Shown here piece after piece: positions 8,473-16,571 of a DNA stretch of 64,000 nt; the stretch's first letter is position 1; every line of letters starts with the position of its first letter. Below the pieces are notes generated by a model, which saw only the letters and a list, made by a program, of their open reading frames with translations, searched no databases and had not been told where the DNA came from. This DNA is from Desulfoscipio sp. XC116. Its GTDB lineage: Bacteria > Bacillota > Desulfotomaculia > Desulfotomaculales > Desulfallaceae. Made by a program: the position numbers and the translations under genes. Where the stretch lies: assembly GCF_039851975.1 (NCBI RefSeq), contig NZ_CP156660.1, forward strand, positions 2,423,035 through 2,487,034, given 5' to 3'.

Positions 8473-8506
8473 AAAAAAGCCCACCGGATAACCGGCGGGG
8501 CTTTTT
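8473..8506 (-). terminator. Intrinsic terminator/attenuator between acpP and fabF
   Basis: Read on the minus strand, AAAAGCCCCGCCGG-TTAT-CCGGTGGGCTTTTTT forms a stable stem with a tetraloop and U-run directly after the acpP stop. Because fabF lies 47 bp further on in the same direction, this is probably a partial terminator that gives excess acyl carrier protein mRNA relative to fabF. Confidence 0.75.
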
Positions 8507-8510
8507 ACTT

Positions 8511-8744
8511 TTATTGATGTTCTTTAATATATTGAACAGCTTCTCCCACCTTGCGAATTTTTTCCGCATCCTCATCGGGAATTTGCAATTCGAATGTTTC
8601 TTCCAGAGCCATGACCAGTTCCACAATATCCAGGGAGTCCGCCCCCAGATCATCCACAAAGGAAGCCTCGGCCTTTACATCCCCCGGTTCTACACCCAGT
8701 TGTTCAACTATTATTTCCTTTACCCTTTCAAATATGTCCGCCAC
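8511..8744 (-). CDS. acpP: Acyl carrier protein
   Basis: A 77-residue acidic four-helix carrier of fatty-acyl intermediates. The phosphopantetheine attachment site is Ser37 in [18 protein letters not shown]. The start is GTG 8744, directly behind GGGAGGGGG with 7-nt spacing, giving [12 protein letters not shown]; the longer frame to 8783 adds residues not seen in the family. It lies 54 bp after fabG. A strong hairpin with U-run follows, which fits the high ACP level needed by cells. Confidence 0.96.
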   Translation of the reverse strand: MADIFERVKEIIVEQLGVEPGDVKAEASFVDDLGADSLDIVELVMALEETFELQIPDEDAEKIRKVGEAVQYIKEHQ

Positions 8745-8798
8745 AATTTCACCCCCTCCCACGCACCTAATAAAGGTAAGCAAGCAGAAAAACCTTAT

Positions 8799-9542
8799 TT
8801 ACATGGCCATGCCGCCGTCCACCACAATAACCTGCCCGGTTATATAACCGGCCCCTTCCCCGGCCAGAAAAGCCGCCGCGGCAGCTATATCTTCCGGAGC
8901 GCCCAGCCGGCCCAACGGTACGCTTTTTAACAGCTGAGCCTTATTCTCCTCCGTTAAATTGGTGGTCATATCCGTCGCAATATATCCCGGGGCTATAGCA
9001 TTAACTGTTATATTGCGGGAGCCAATCTCCCGGGCCAAAGATTTGGTAAAGCCAATCAGGCCCGCCTTGGCCGCAGCGTAATTAGTCTGTCCGGGGTTAC
9101 CGGTCAGCGCCACCACCGAGCTAATGTTGATGATGCGGCCCCAGCGCGCTTTAAGCATGGGGCGCAGCGCCGCCTTGGCACAGTGATAAGCACCCTTTAA
9201 ATTTGTATTGATCACTGCATCCCAATCCTGCTCCTGCAAGAGCGCCAGAATATTATCACGGGTAATGCCGGCGTTATTGACCAGTATATCAATGCGCTTA
9301 AATTTCTGCAGCACCTGCTGCATCATGGCGCCGACCTGTTCTTGATCGGCTACGTCGGCCCGTATCACCAGTGCTTCGACACCATGCTCGCGCACCAGAG
9401 AAGCCGTTTCCTCGGCCGCGCCGGCATTACCGTTGTAATTCACCGCCACATGGGCGCCCCGCCCGGCCAATGCTATGGCCACAGCCCGGCCGATACCCCG
9501 GGAAGCCCCGGTGACCAAGGCTACTCTACCGCCAAGATCCAT
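8799..9542 (-). CDS. fabG: 3-oxoacyl-ACP reductase (FabG)
   Basis: A 247-residue short-chain dehydrogenase that reduces 3-oxoacyl-ACP with NADPH in each elongation cycle. The cofactor loop TGASRGIG (11-18), NNAG (89-92), catalytic Ser141/142, and YAAAK (Tyr155, Lys159) are all present, and the C-terminus GQVIVVDGGMAM is typical. ATG 9542 follows GGAGG with 9-nt spacing and begins 1 bp after the fabD stop codon, so the two are coupled. Confidence 0.97.
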   Translation of the reverse strand: MDLGGRVALVTGASRGIGRAVAIALAGRGAHVAVNYNGNAGAAEETASLVREHGVEALVIRADVADQEQVGAMMQQVLQKFKRIDILVNNAGITRDNILALLQEQDWDAVINTNLKGAYHCAKAALRPMLKARWGRIINISSVVALTGNPGQTNYAAAKAGLIGFTKSLAREIGSRNITVNAIAPGYIATDMTTNLTEENKAQLLKSVPLGRLGAPEDIAAAAAFLAGEGAGYITGQVIVVDGGMAM

Positions 9543-9543
9543 T

Positions 9544-10479
9544 TTACACCGCCTCCTTCAACCGGGCAATAACCTGTTCCGGTTCCCCCTCACCATTAAA
9601 ATTAATGAATCGGCTATATTTATCAATCTTCTTAAGCAAACCGGTGAGTACCTGTCCCGGCCCCACTTCCACAAACATATCATAACCATCGGACATCAGC
9701 CGGCGTATGCTTTGTTCCCACCTTACCGGGCCGGATACCTGCCGGATCAAAGCATCCCGCACCTCTCCCGCAGTAGCGACATAATCGGCGATAATATTGG
9801 CTACCACCGGTATCGCCGGATCTTTGATCTGTACCCGGGCCAGTTCGGCTACCAGCCTTTCGCCGGCAGGCGTCATCATGCTGCTGTGAAAAGGAGCGCT
9901 GACCTGTAATAATATGCAGCGGCGGGCGCCCATACTTTTAAATATCTCCTGCGCTTTTTTAAGCGCGCGGATTTCTCCGGCTACCACCACCTGCCCCGGG
10001 CAGTTGAAATTAGCGGCCTCCACCGTTCCGGCCTGCGCAGCCCGGCGACAGCCTTCCTCCACTTCGTCGGGTGCAAGTCCCAGCACGGCCATCATGCCGC
10101 CCCGGCCCAGCGGAACGGCCTCCTGCATAAACTGCCCGCGCATCCGCACCAGCCTCACAGCATCGTTAAAATCAACAGCCTCTGCCGCCACCAGCGCGGA
10201 ATACTCGCCCAGACTATGCCCGGCCACCGCCGCCGGTCTGATCCCGGCTCGTTTGATAAGCTCATACATGGCAATACTTGCGGTAAGTATAGCAGGCTGG
10301 GCATTAACCGTTTTCTGCAGCTCATCTGCCGGACCCTCAAAAATTAGTTCAGTCAAGGCAAAACCCAATGCCCGGTCGGCTGCATCAAATATTTTCCGTA
10401 CGAAATCATAACTATCGTACAGTGATTTACCCATACCCACAAATTGCGATCCCTGTCCGGGAAAAATGTAGGCTAGCAT
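9544..10479 (-). CDS. fabD: Malonyl-CoA:ACP transacylase (FabD)
   Basis: Transfers malonyl from CoA to ACP to feed elongation. The N-terminus LAYIFPGQGSQFVGMG and nucleophile elbow GHSLGEYSAL (87-96, Ser89) are diagnostic, and a catalytic His lies in SAPFHSSMM. ATG 10479 (311 residues) sits 10 nt after AAGGTGG; a longer frame to 10503 lies inside fabK. The start is 2 bp past the fabK stop. Confidence 0.96.
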   Translation of the reverse strand: MLAYIFPGQGSQFVGMGKSLYDSYDFVRKIFDAADRALGFALTELIFEGPADELQKTVNAQPAILTASIAMYELIKRAGIRPAAVAGHSLGEYSALVAAEAVDFNDAVRLVRMRGQFMQEAVPLGRGGMMAVLGLAPDEVEEGCRRAAQAGTVEAANFNCPGQVVVAGEIRALKKAQEIFKSMGARRCILLQVSAPFHSSMMTPAGERLVAELARVQIKDPAIPVVANIIADYVATAGEVRDALIRQVSGPVRWEQSIRRLMSDGYDMFVEVGPGQVLTGLLKKIDKYSRFINFNGEGEPEQVIARLKEAV

Positions 10480-10481
10480 GA

Positions 10482-11426
10482 TCAAAGCACCACCTTGCCG
10501 CAAATGTGGCGAATAATATTTTCCGCGTCAGTCACCACATTACTGATAATGTCCCGTGCCGGCTCAACCCGCTGTACCATGGCGGATATCTGCCCGGCCA
10601 TAACCGAACCCATGTCTGTGTCGCCATCAACCATGGCCAGTTTCAGACGCCCCATGCCCAGCTTTTCAAATTCTTCCCCCGGAGCGCAGCACTCTTCAAG
10701 CTCTATAAACTTTTTAGTCAGTTTATTCTTCAATACTCTGACAGGGTGGCCGGTGGGTCGCCCGGTCACGATGGTATCCCGGTCCCTGGCCTTGATGACC
10801 ACTTCCTTGACCCGTTCATGGACAGTGCATTCCCGGGCACATATAAAGCGAGTGCCCATTTGCACACCCTCGGCCCCCAGCATTAAAACCGCAGCCATCC
10901 CCCGACCGTCGCCAATACCCCCGGCGGCAATCACGGGTACATCCACGGCATCCACCACCTGGGGCACCAGTGCCATGGTAGTCAGTTCCCCCACATGGCC
11001 GCCTGATTCCATACCCTCGGCAATTATCGCATCCACCCCGGAGCGGGATAATCTCTTGGCTAAAGCCACCGCTGATACCACGGGAACCACCTTTATACCG
11101 GCATCATGCAATGTATTTAAATATTTGCCCGGATTACCCGCTCCGGTGGTAACCACCGATACCCTTTCCTCCGCAAGCAGCTGAATAATATCTTCAGCGT
11201 GGGGCGAAAGCAGCATTACGTTAACCCCGAAGGGTTTATCGGTCAACTGCTTGACCTTGTGCACCTGCTCCCTCACCCACTGGGGTGGGGCCTGGCCGGA
11301 ACCGACAATACCCAGCCCGCCGGCCTCGCTCACGGCAGCAACCAGCTCAGCGGTAGACACCCAGGCCATTCCCCCTTGCAGAACAGGATATTCTATGCCC
11401 AATAAATCGCATATGCGTGTCCTAAT
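10482..11426 (-). CDS. fabK: Enoyl-ACP reductase II (FabK), probable ATT start
   Basis: A flavoprotein enoyl-ACP reductase of the FabK/nitronate monooxygenase TIM-barrel family, replacing FabI. Seen: LGIEYPVLQGGMAWVS, GAGNPGKYL, AEGMESGGHVGE, PVIAAGGIGDGRG and GAEGVQMGTRF, all FabK-like. The family N-terminus (xxTRIxxLLGIxYP) is encoded here as RTRICDLLGIEYP, but the frame has no ATG, GTG or TTG before the TTG at 11402, which is inside that conserved segment. AGGAGG (11435-11440), overlapping the fabH stop, is followed after 8 nt by ATT at 11426, exactly where homologues begin. I therefore annotate ATT as start (314 residues). A frameshift or base error is the alternative. Confidence 0.92.
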   Translation of the reverse strand: MRTRICDLLGIEYPVLQGGMAWVSTAELVAAVSEAGGLGIVGSGQAPPQWVREQVHKVKQLTDKPFGVNVMLLSPHAEDIIQLLAEERVSVVTTGAGNPGKYLNTLHDAGIKVVPVVSAVALAKRLSRSGVDAIIAEGMESGGHVGELTTMALVPQVVDAVDVPVIAAGGIGDGRGMAAVLMLGAEGVQMGTRFICARECTVHERVKEVVIKARDRDTIVTGRPTGHPVRVLKNKLTKKFIELEECCAPGEEFEKLGMGRLKLAMVDGDTDMGSVMAGQISAMVQRVEPARDIISNVVTDAENIIRHICGKVVL

Positions 11427-11438
11427 GCCTTCTCCCTC

Positions 11439-12458
11439 CTACCCCTGCTTTTTATAATCACACCACCTGATCAGCAGACCGGCCCAAGTCAGACCGGCGC
11501 CAAAACCAACCATGATTACATTATCACCGTCTTTTATTTTACCGCTTTTCAATGATTCCTCCAGGGCCAGCGGAATAGAAGCCGTGGATGTATTGCCATA
11601 ACGGTCTACGTTAACGGCTACCCGCTCCATGGGTAATTTCATCTTTTTAGCGGCGTGTTCTATAATCCGAATATTCGCCTGGTGAGGTATCAAAAAATCC
11701 ACATCGTTATTGGTCAGCCCGGCCCGGCGGAGCACCTTGGCGGCGCCGTCCCCCATGGCGCGTACCGCAAACTTAAATACTTCCCGGCCATGCATGTGAA
11801 CATAATGCAAATCCTGCGCCAAGGTATCGGCACTGGCCGGATGGCGGGAACCACCGGCAGGCAGACAGAGCAAGTGACCGCCGCCGCCGTCGGAGCCCAG
11901 CGCAGTGGATAAAATACCCCGGTCACCCGGCGCCGGACGCAGCACGACCGCACCGGCCCCATCGCCAAAAAGCACACATGTATTGCGATCGGACCAGTTA
12001 ACCACCCGTGACAGTGTTTCCGCGCCGACTACCAGCACGGTATTGGCCGTACCGGCGGAAATAAACTGCGCCCCCACGACGACACCATATATAAAACCGG
12101 TACAACCCGCCAACAAATCAAACGCCCCGGCTCGCTTCGCGCCCAGCTTATCCTGCAGCAGGCAAGCCGTAGCGGGAAAAAGCATATCGGGAGTATTGGT
12201 GGCTGTAATAATAAGATCTATTTCCTCCGGCCGCACACCGGCATCCTCCAGCGCCCTTTGCGAAGCCAGCAAAGCCTGATCCGAAGTGGCCTCTTCTTCG
12301 GCTGCCACTCGTCTTTCGCGAATACCCGTACGAGAATAAATCCATTCATCGCTGGTGTCAAGCGTCTGCTCCAAATCAAAATTGGTTAATATTCGTTCCG
12401 GCACATAAATCCCTATACCTGCAATACCGGCACGGATTCTTTCAACTGCCATCGGCAC
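11439..12458 (-). CDS. fabH: 3-oxoacyl-ACP synthase III (FabH)
   Basis: Initiates fatty acid synthesis by condensing acyl-CoA with malonyl-ACP. Catalytic Cys119 in LLAGCTGFIYG, His in IPHQANIRI (about 258) and Asn in YGNTSTASIPLAL (about 288) form the KAS III triad. 339 residues from GTG 12458; ATG 12452 is an equally plausible start. It overlaps the plsX 3' end by 17 bp. Its own stop codon overlaps the Shine-Dalgarno site of fabK. Confidence 0.96.
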   Translation of the reverse strand: MPMAVERIRAGIAGIGIYVPERILTNFDLEQTLDTSDEWIYSRTGIRERRVAAEEEATSDQALLASQRALEDAGVRPEEIDLIITATNTPDMLFPATACLLQDKLGAKRAGAFDLLAGCTGFIYGVVVGAQFISAGTANTVLVVGAETLSRVVNWSDRNTCVLFGDGAGAVVLRPAPGDRGILSTALGSDGGGGHLLCLPAGGSRHPASADTLAQDLHYVHMHGREVFKFAVRAMGDGAAKVLRRAGLTNNDVDFLIPHQANIRIIEHAAKKMKLPMERVAVNVDRYGNTSTASIPLALEESLKSGKIKDGDNVIMVGFGAGLTWAGLLIRWCDYKKQG

Positions 12459-13461
12459 ACCCCACTTTGCGCACTGTATCGTTTAGCCTATCGCTGATGG
12501 CGCTGATCAGCCCGTTTTCCACCGATTCTTTCGCCCGGTATACGGCATTTTTAATAGCCAGTGATTTGGAGCTGCCGTGACAAACAATGGCTACTCCGTT
12601 TATACCTAACAGTGGCGCGCCACCGTACTCGGAGTAATTTAATTTTTTACCTAATTTTTTCAAAGCCGGTAAAGTCAAAGCAGCGCCGATTTTAGCCAGG
12701 CTGCTCTGCCGCATAGCCTGACCAATCATTCTCATTAATACGTCAGCCAGGCCCTCGCCGGTTTTTAAAACGACATTACCTATGAATCCATCACAAACTA
12801 CTACATCAACGGTACCTTTGAAAATATCCCGGCCTTCCACATTACCGTGAAAATGCACGGGAGCCGCCTGCAGCAGCGGATAAGTTTCCTGGGTCAATTC
12901 ATTACCCTTGGTGCTTTCCTCACCCACGTTTAAAAGGCCCACCCGAGGATGGTCGACACCCAGTATTTTATGGGCATAAAGAGACCCCATAACAGCGAAT
13001 TGGACCAGGTGTTTGGGTTTGCAATCAACATTGGCACCCACATCCAGTAATATAGTAACGCCCCGTTCCGTAGGCAGTACCCCGGCAATAGCCGGGCGGG
13101 CAATCCCGGGTATGCGCCCCCAGCGCAGCAGTGTGGCCGCCATGGTGGCACCGGTGCTGCCGGCTGAGACCAGGGCGCCGGCATGGCCGTCCCGGACAAG
13201 CTCGGCAGCCATCACCAACGATGAGTTCTTCTTACGCCGCACCGCCACGGCCGGTGCCTCATCCATGGCTATTACCTCTTCGGCATGCACGATTTCCAAA
13301 CCGGTATAGCTTTTACCCAGCTGATCTAATTCGTCTGTTAAAATACCCCGGTCGCCTACCATTATAATTTGCTGCCCGGTTTCCCGGCAAGCTTCCCAGG
13401 CACCCCGCACAATTTCCCGGGGCGCGTAATCGCCACCCATAGCATCAATGGCTATTTTCAA
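12442..13461 (-). CDS. plsX: Phosphate acyltransferase PlsX
   Basis: Makes acyl-phosphate from acyl-ACP for PlsY in phospholipid synthesis. The family opening KIAIDAMGGDYAP and internal GNVEGRDIFKG and YSEYGGAPLLG are visible. The start is TTG 13461, 9 nt behind GAGGAGG, giving 339 residues; the upstream frame to 13488 overlaps fapR and lacks family residues. It overlaps the fapR stop by 17 bp, so translation is coupled. The gene order fapR-plsX-fab is the FapR regulon core known from Bacillus. Confidence 0.95.
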   Translation of the reverse strand: MKIAIDAMGGDYAPREIVRGAWEACRETGQQIIMVGDRGILTDELDQLGKSYTGLEIVHAEEVIAMDEAPAVAVRRKKNSSLVMAAELVRDGHAGALVSAGSTGATMAATLLRWGRIPGIARPAIAGVLPTERGVTILLDVGANVDCKPKHLVQFAVMGSLYAHKILGVDHPRVGLLNVGEESTKGNELTQETYPLLQAAPVHFHGNVEGRDIFKGTVDVVVCDGFIGNVVLKTGEGLADVLMRMIGQAMRQSSLAKIGAALTLPALKKLGKKLNYSEYGGAPLLGINGVAIVCHGSSKSLAIKNAVYRAKESVENGLISAISDRLNDTVRKVGCADGS

Positions 13462-14035
13462 GCCGGTTAACCTCCTCGGACAAATCAAACACTAGGAATT
13501 TTCCTTGGAACACCAACTCACCCCGAACATGAGAGCTGACTCTTACCATATATTTGTTACCCCTTCTCCGGGTGACAATCGCCCTGGCTACTACTTTCTC
13601 TCCGCGAAAAACCGGTCTTTTAAAACTAATTTTAGATGTACCGGTAAGCGCCACCTCGGTATCAATAAGGGCCAGGGCCAGTGAATTAGCCTGGGCAAAA
13701 AGATATTGTCCGTCCAGCACCCTGGTCTTGCGCAGGGTCATTTCCTCACTGACCCTAAGCATGGACATACCTTGCAGGCCGATTTCCAGCCCGACCAGCT
13801 CGCCCACCACTTCGTGGTCTTCGATAGCCCTTAGATTTTGGTACGCTCCCCTAGCCATTTTTTTGACGCGCTCTCTCATCTCCGGAATATTTAATTCCGC
13901 TCTGTCCAGCCTGATGGTCTGAATACTTACCGTCAGCAGCTGCGCCAAGTCATCGTCAGTCAGAAAAGGGTTACCGGCCAGGTATATTGTTAGCAATCCT
14001 TGCCTTTCTGTTTTTACTGCATTGTTTTTTCTCAT
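13445..14035 (-). CDS. fapR: Fatty acid biosynthesis repressor FapR
   Basis: A 196-residue repressor of lipid synthesis genes, released from DNA by malonyl-CoA in characterised homologues. An N-terminal helix-turn-helix (LTDDDLAQLLTVSIQTIRLDR) is joined by a linker to a hot-dog fold (about 75-190, with ANSLALALIDTEVALTG and VFRGEKVVARA), the FapR architecture. ATG 14035 follows AAGGTG with 6-nt spacing; GTG 14044 is less likely. It is first in its operon and its leader carries a FapR-type palindrome, so it should be autoregulated. Confidence 0.95.
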   Translation of the reverse strand: MRKNNAVKTERQGLLTIYLAGNPFLTDDDLAQLLTVSIQTIRLDRAELNIPEMRERVKKMARGAYQNLRAIEDHEVVGELVGLEIGLQGMSMLRVSEEMTLRKTRVLDGQYLFAQANSLALALIDTEVALTGTSKISFKRPVFRGEKVVARAIVTRRRGNKYMVRVSSHVRGELVFQGKFLVFDLSEEVNRLENSH

Positions 14036-14066
14036 GTTCAACACCTTGTTAAAAGCACCCTGCTTA

Positions 14067-14117
14067 TTAGCACCAGGTGCTAAAGATGAGTATATCTCAG
14101 CTGGGAAAAAAAAGCAA
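14067..14117 (-). promoter_or_regulatory. fapR operon promoter with FapR-type operator
   Basis: On the minus strand TTGCTT (14117-14112) is followed after 17 nt by TATACT (14094-14089). Immediately downstream, over the expected start point, is the perfect palindrome TTAGCACCAGGTGCTAA (14083-14067), which closely resembles the FapR box TTAGTACCxxGTACTAA known from B. subtilis. The placement predicts blockage of RNA polymerase by FapR when malonyl-CoA is low. Confidence 0.88.
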
Positions 14118-14132
14118 CCATTTCCGCATAAA

Positions 14133-14160
14133 AAAATAAGCCCCTATTAGAGCTTATTTT
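14133..14160 (-). terminator. Intrinsic terminator of rpmF
   Basis: On the minus strand AAAATAAGC and GCTTATTTT pair as a 9-bp stem with a 10-nt loop, extended by a T-run. It separates the yceD-rpmF unit from the fapR promoter. Confidence 0.75.
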
Positions 14161-14173
14161 CGTTAATTCTGTT

Positions 14174-14350
14174 TTATTTTACCGCTACCACTTCTCTTCC
14201 CTTGTAGTAACCACAGTCGGGACAAACCCGGTGCGGCGCCATCAGCTCGTGGCATTGCGGACATTTTGTCAGCTCGGGGGCTTCAATTTTCCAATGTGCC
14301 CTGCGCTGCCGCTTTCTTTGTTTGGAACTTCTCCTCTTTGGTACACCCAT
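14174..14350 (-). CDS. rpmF: 50S ribosomal protein L32
   Basis: A 58-residue zinc-ribbon ribosomal protein, MGVPKRRSSKQRKRQRRAHW at the start and CPQC...CPDC metal ligands (Cys30, 33, 43, 46), so it is the zinc-binding C+ form. It lies just after yceD, as in many bacteria where the two are co-transcribed, and ends before a terminator. Confidence 0.95.
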   Translation of the reverse strand: MGVPKRRSSKQRKRQRRAHWKIEAPELTKCPQCHELMAPHRVCPDCGYYKGREVVAVK

Positions 14351-14371
14351 GCTTCATCCACTCCCTTTAAT

Positions 14372-14887
14372 TTATGACTTCAATAGTTCTTTTAATTTAG
14401 CCAGACGCGGGTCTAGATCATTTTGAACGCAATTACACTGTTTTTGGTTTAAATCCACACCACATACGGGACATAAACCACGGCACTGTTCATGACAAAT
14501 AAAACGCATCGGCAGATTCATTAACACCGTGCCCAAAACCTCCGGCGTAATATCTATACGATCGCCGGAATAAGCAACCCACTCATCATTTTTGCCTTTT
14601 GGCGCAGGCTGATTTTTTTCATAATACGTTTCACTGAAAAGTGGATTCAAATTTAAAACGAAATCTTGCAAACAGCGGCTGCAGGGCACTTTCAAAAAAA
14701 CTTGCAATTTGCCTTCGACATTTATGGCGCTGCTGCCTACATTGGTCAATATGAGGTCAAACCGGGCCGGTTCTACAAATACAAACTCGCTGTCTTCCAC
14801 CTGCAGCGCAGGTAATTCTCCGGTAAAGACAACCCTTTGACGCTCACCATTCGCTTTTTTGAGTTGTTCCACATCCAAAAAGGGCAT
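14372..14887 (-). CDS. DUF177 (YceD/YlbN) family protein
   Basis: A 171-residue protein of the DUF177 family, which is encoded next to rpmF and is linked to 23S rRNA/50S assembly. It has the family's Cys pairs CSRC and CHEQCRGLCPVC with CNC near the C-terminus. ATG 14887 follows GGAGGGG with 5-nt spacing; the longer frame to 14908 starts upstream of that site. It is expressed from the consensus promoter just upstream. Confidence 0.9.
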   Translation of the reverse strand: MPFLDVEQLKKANGERQRVVFTGELPALQVEDSEFVFVEPARFDLILTNVGSSAINVEGKLQVFLKVPCSRCLQDFVLNLNPLFSETYYEKNQPAPKGKNDEWVAYSGDRIDITPEVLGTVLMNLPMRFICHEQCRGLCPVCGVDLNQKQCNCVQNDLDPRLAKLKELLKS

Positions 14888-14916
14888 AAACACCCCTCCA
14901 TAGTTCAACAGGTAAA

Positions 14917-14946
14917 ATTATATAAAACATGGCGGTTATTTGTCAA
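14917..14946 (-). promoter_or_regulatory. Promoter of yceD-rpmF
   Basis: Minus-strand TTGACA (14946-14941), 18-nt spacer, TATAAT (14922-14917). Both hexamers match the housekeeping sigma factor consensus exactly; the leader to the yceD start is short (about 23 nt). Confidence 0.85.
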
Positions 14947-15112
14947 GGAAAAACACTTCATTAACTTCATTATTCAAGAAATAAAACCGCTATTATAAAG
15001 TATAATCTCATAGCGGAAAACAATCAAACCTGTTATATTTTTCAAACCTCATTAATAGTAAATAATTATGGTTTATAACATTTATTATGGTTACTTTTAG
15101 GAGTGGTCTTTT

Positions 15113-16363
15113 TTGCTATCTCGTTTTCATTCAAGAATGCCGATTAGAAAAAACGACCTGTCCGGCCTTTTATGGACGGCCCTGGCAATTTGCTTTGTGC
15201 TGGCTATGGTCACCCAACCCAAGATCACTTTTCAGGGCGCCACAACAGGCCTTACAACCTGGTGGGAAATAGTGTTCCCATCTTTACTGCCTTTTTTTAT
15301 TGCCTCGGAAATATTAATGAAGCTTGGACTGGTGCGATTTATCGGCGTGCTAATGGAACCTGTGATGCGGCCGCTTTTTAACGTGCCGGGCGCCGGGGGC
15401 TTTGTGATGGTTATTGGTTTTACTTCCGGCTTTCCCATTGGCGGCATGGTTACAGCCCAACTGCGCCGGCAGGGCCTGTGCACCAGGTTGGAGGCCGAAC
15501 GGCTGATGTGTTTTACCAACAACTCGAGCCCCCTGTTCATGTTAACCGCCGTGGCGGTAGGTATGTTCGGCAAGCCCGAGCTGGGCTTGGTCATTGCCGG
15601 CTCGCACTATCTGGCCAATATTATAATTGGCCTGGCCTTGCGCTTTTACGGACGCGGTGAACGGACACGCCGATTTACGGCCGATGCCCGCTCCTGGTCG
15701 GTATACAGCGCCTTTGGCGCCCTTTTACAGCACCAACGGGCACAGCGACAGCCCCTTGGAAAATTGCTTGGGGAGGCGGTAGCTTCCTCCATCACCAAGC
15801 TTATTAATATCGGCGGTTTTATTATTTTGTTTGCCGTAATTATCCGTCTGTTAAATGAAGCCGGCGCCATCGGACACATCGCCGCGGCCATGGGAGCTTT
15901 GCTTATTCCCCTGGGCTTTGAGCCGGATATTTTAACCGCCCTGGCCAGCGGTTTTTTTGAAATGACCATCGGAACCAAAATGGCCTCCGAAGCGGCAGCT
16001 TCCGAACTGCAGCAATTGATGGCGGTGAGCATGATCCTGGGCTGGAGCGGTCTATCCATACACGCCCAGGTGGCCAGCATGATCTCACAAACCGACCTCC
16101 GCATGGGCCTGTTCTTCGCTGCTCGTTTAGTCCATGCCCTGCTGGGGACTTGTTTAACCTGGCTTTTTTATAAACCTGCAAGCACAACCGGCCTTCTCAG
16201 CTTGCCTGTAGCGGCCCCTATTATCACTTGGTCAAACTATCACAGCTTAACTGTCATGGCCTACTCTTTACTGGCTTTGATCGCGATGCTGATTTTTTTA
16301 ATATTATTATCAATTGTTTGTAATTTTTTCACATCAATACTCGCCCAAGTTAAAAAGATATGA
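15113..16363 (+). CDS. ylbJ: Sporulation integral membrane protein YlbJ
   Basis: A 416-residue polytopic membrane protein (about eight to ten hydrophobic segments) of the YlbJ family, needed for spore cortex formation and linked to dipicolinic acid handling in B. subtilis, where sigma-E drives it. Seen: WWEIVFPSLLPFFIASEIL, GFTSGFPIGGMVTAQLRRQG and TNNSSPLFML, the family's conserved core. TTG 15113 follows AGGAG with 9-nt spacing. It is transcribed divergently from yceD. I could not identify a convincing sigma-E promoter in the AT-rich upstream 200 bp. Confidence 0.92.
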   Translation: MLSRFHSRMPIRKNDLSGLLWTALAICFVLAMVTQPKITFQGATTGLTTWWEIVFPSLLPFFIASEILMKLGLVRFIGVLMEPVMRPLFNVPGAGGFVMVIGFTSGFPIGGMVTAQLRRQGLCTRLEAERLMCFTNNSSPLFMLTAVAVGMFGKPELGLVIAGSHYLANIIIGLALRFYGRGERTRRFTADARSWSVYSAFGALLQHQRAQRQPLGKLLGEAVASSITKLINIGGFIILFAVIIRLLNEAGAIGHIAAAMGALLIPLGFEPDILTALASGFFEMTIGTKMASEAAASELQQLMAVSMILGWSGLSIHAQVASMISQTDLRMGLFFAARLVHALLGTCLTWLFYKPASTTGLLSLPVAAPIITWSNYHSLTVMAYSLLALIAMLIFLILLSIVCNFFTSILAQVKKI

Positions 16364-16423
16364 ATCCATATAAAAGCTCAGTAATCGTCAATATAAGAAG
16401 ATCGCCGCAATAAAGGTGAACTC

Positions 16424-16520
16424 GTTCAGCTGAAAAGCTGAACATCGGGGCTTCAGATGGGGATTCTACCCCATCTGAAGTAAAAAATAGCAACTCCCAC
16501 TTATAGAAGCGGGAGCGTTG
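16424..16520. repeat. Triple-hairpin element after ylbJ, possible IS200/IS605-type end
   Basis: Three consecutive hairpins: GTTCAGCT-GAAA-AGCTGAAC (16424-16443); a perfect 12-bp stem CTTCAGATGGGG/CCCCATCTGAAG with loop ATTCTA (16451-16480); and CTCCCACTT/AAGCGGGAG (16494-16515, one mismatch). From memory, similar hairpin series occur at the TnpB-side end of IS200/IS605-family elements and their non-coding derivatives. No transposase frame is present here, so this would be a relic or miniature copy. It may also simply serve as terminator between convergent genes. Confidence 0.55.
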
Positions 16521-16571
16521 GAATTCGATACATAATCCGGCGATCAATTCAATCTTATGTAAATTAATTAG

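Noticed and set aside
15232-16187. Long minus-strand frames opposite ylbJ
   Set aside because: They are shadows of the ylbJ coding strand: no ribosome sites, low-complexity translations and a well-conserved protein in the opposite frame.
16424-16520. CRISPR array
   Set aside because: The three hairpins differ in sequence, so they are not direct repeats with spacers.
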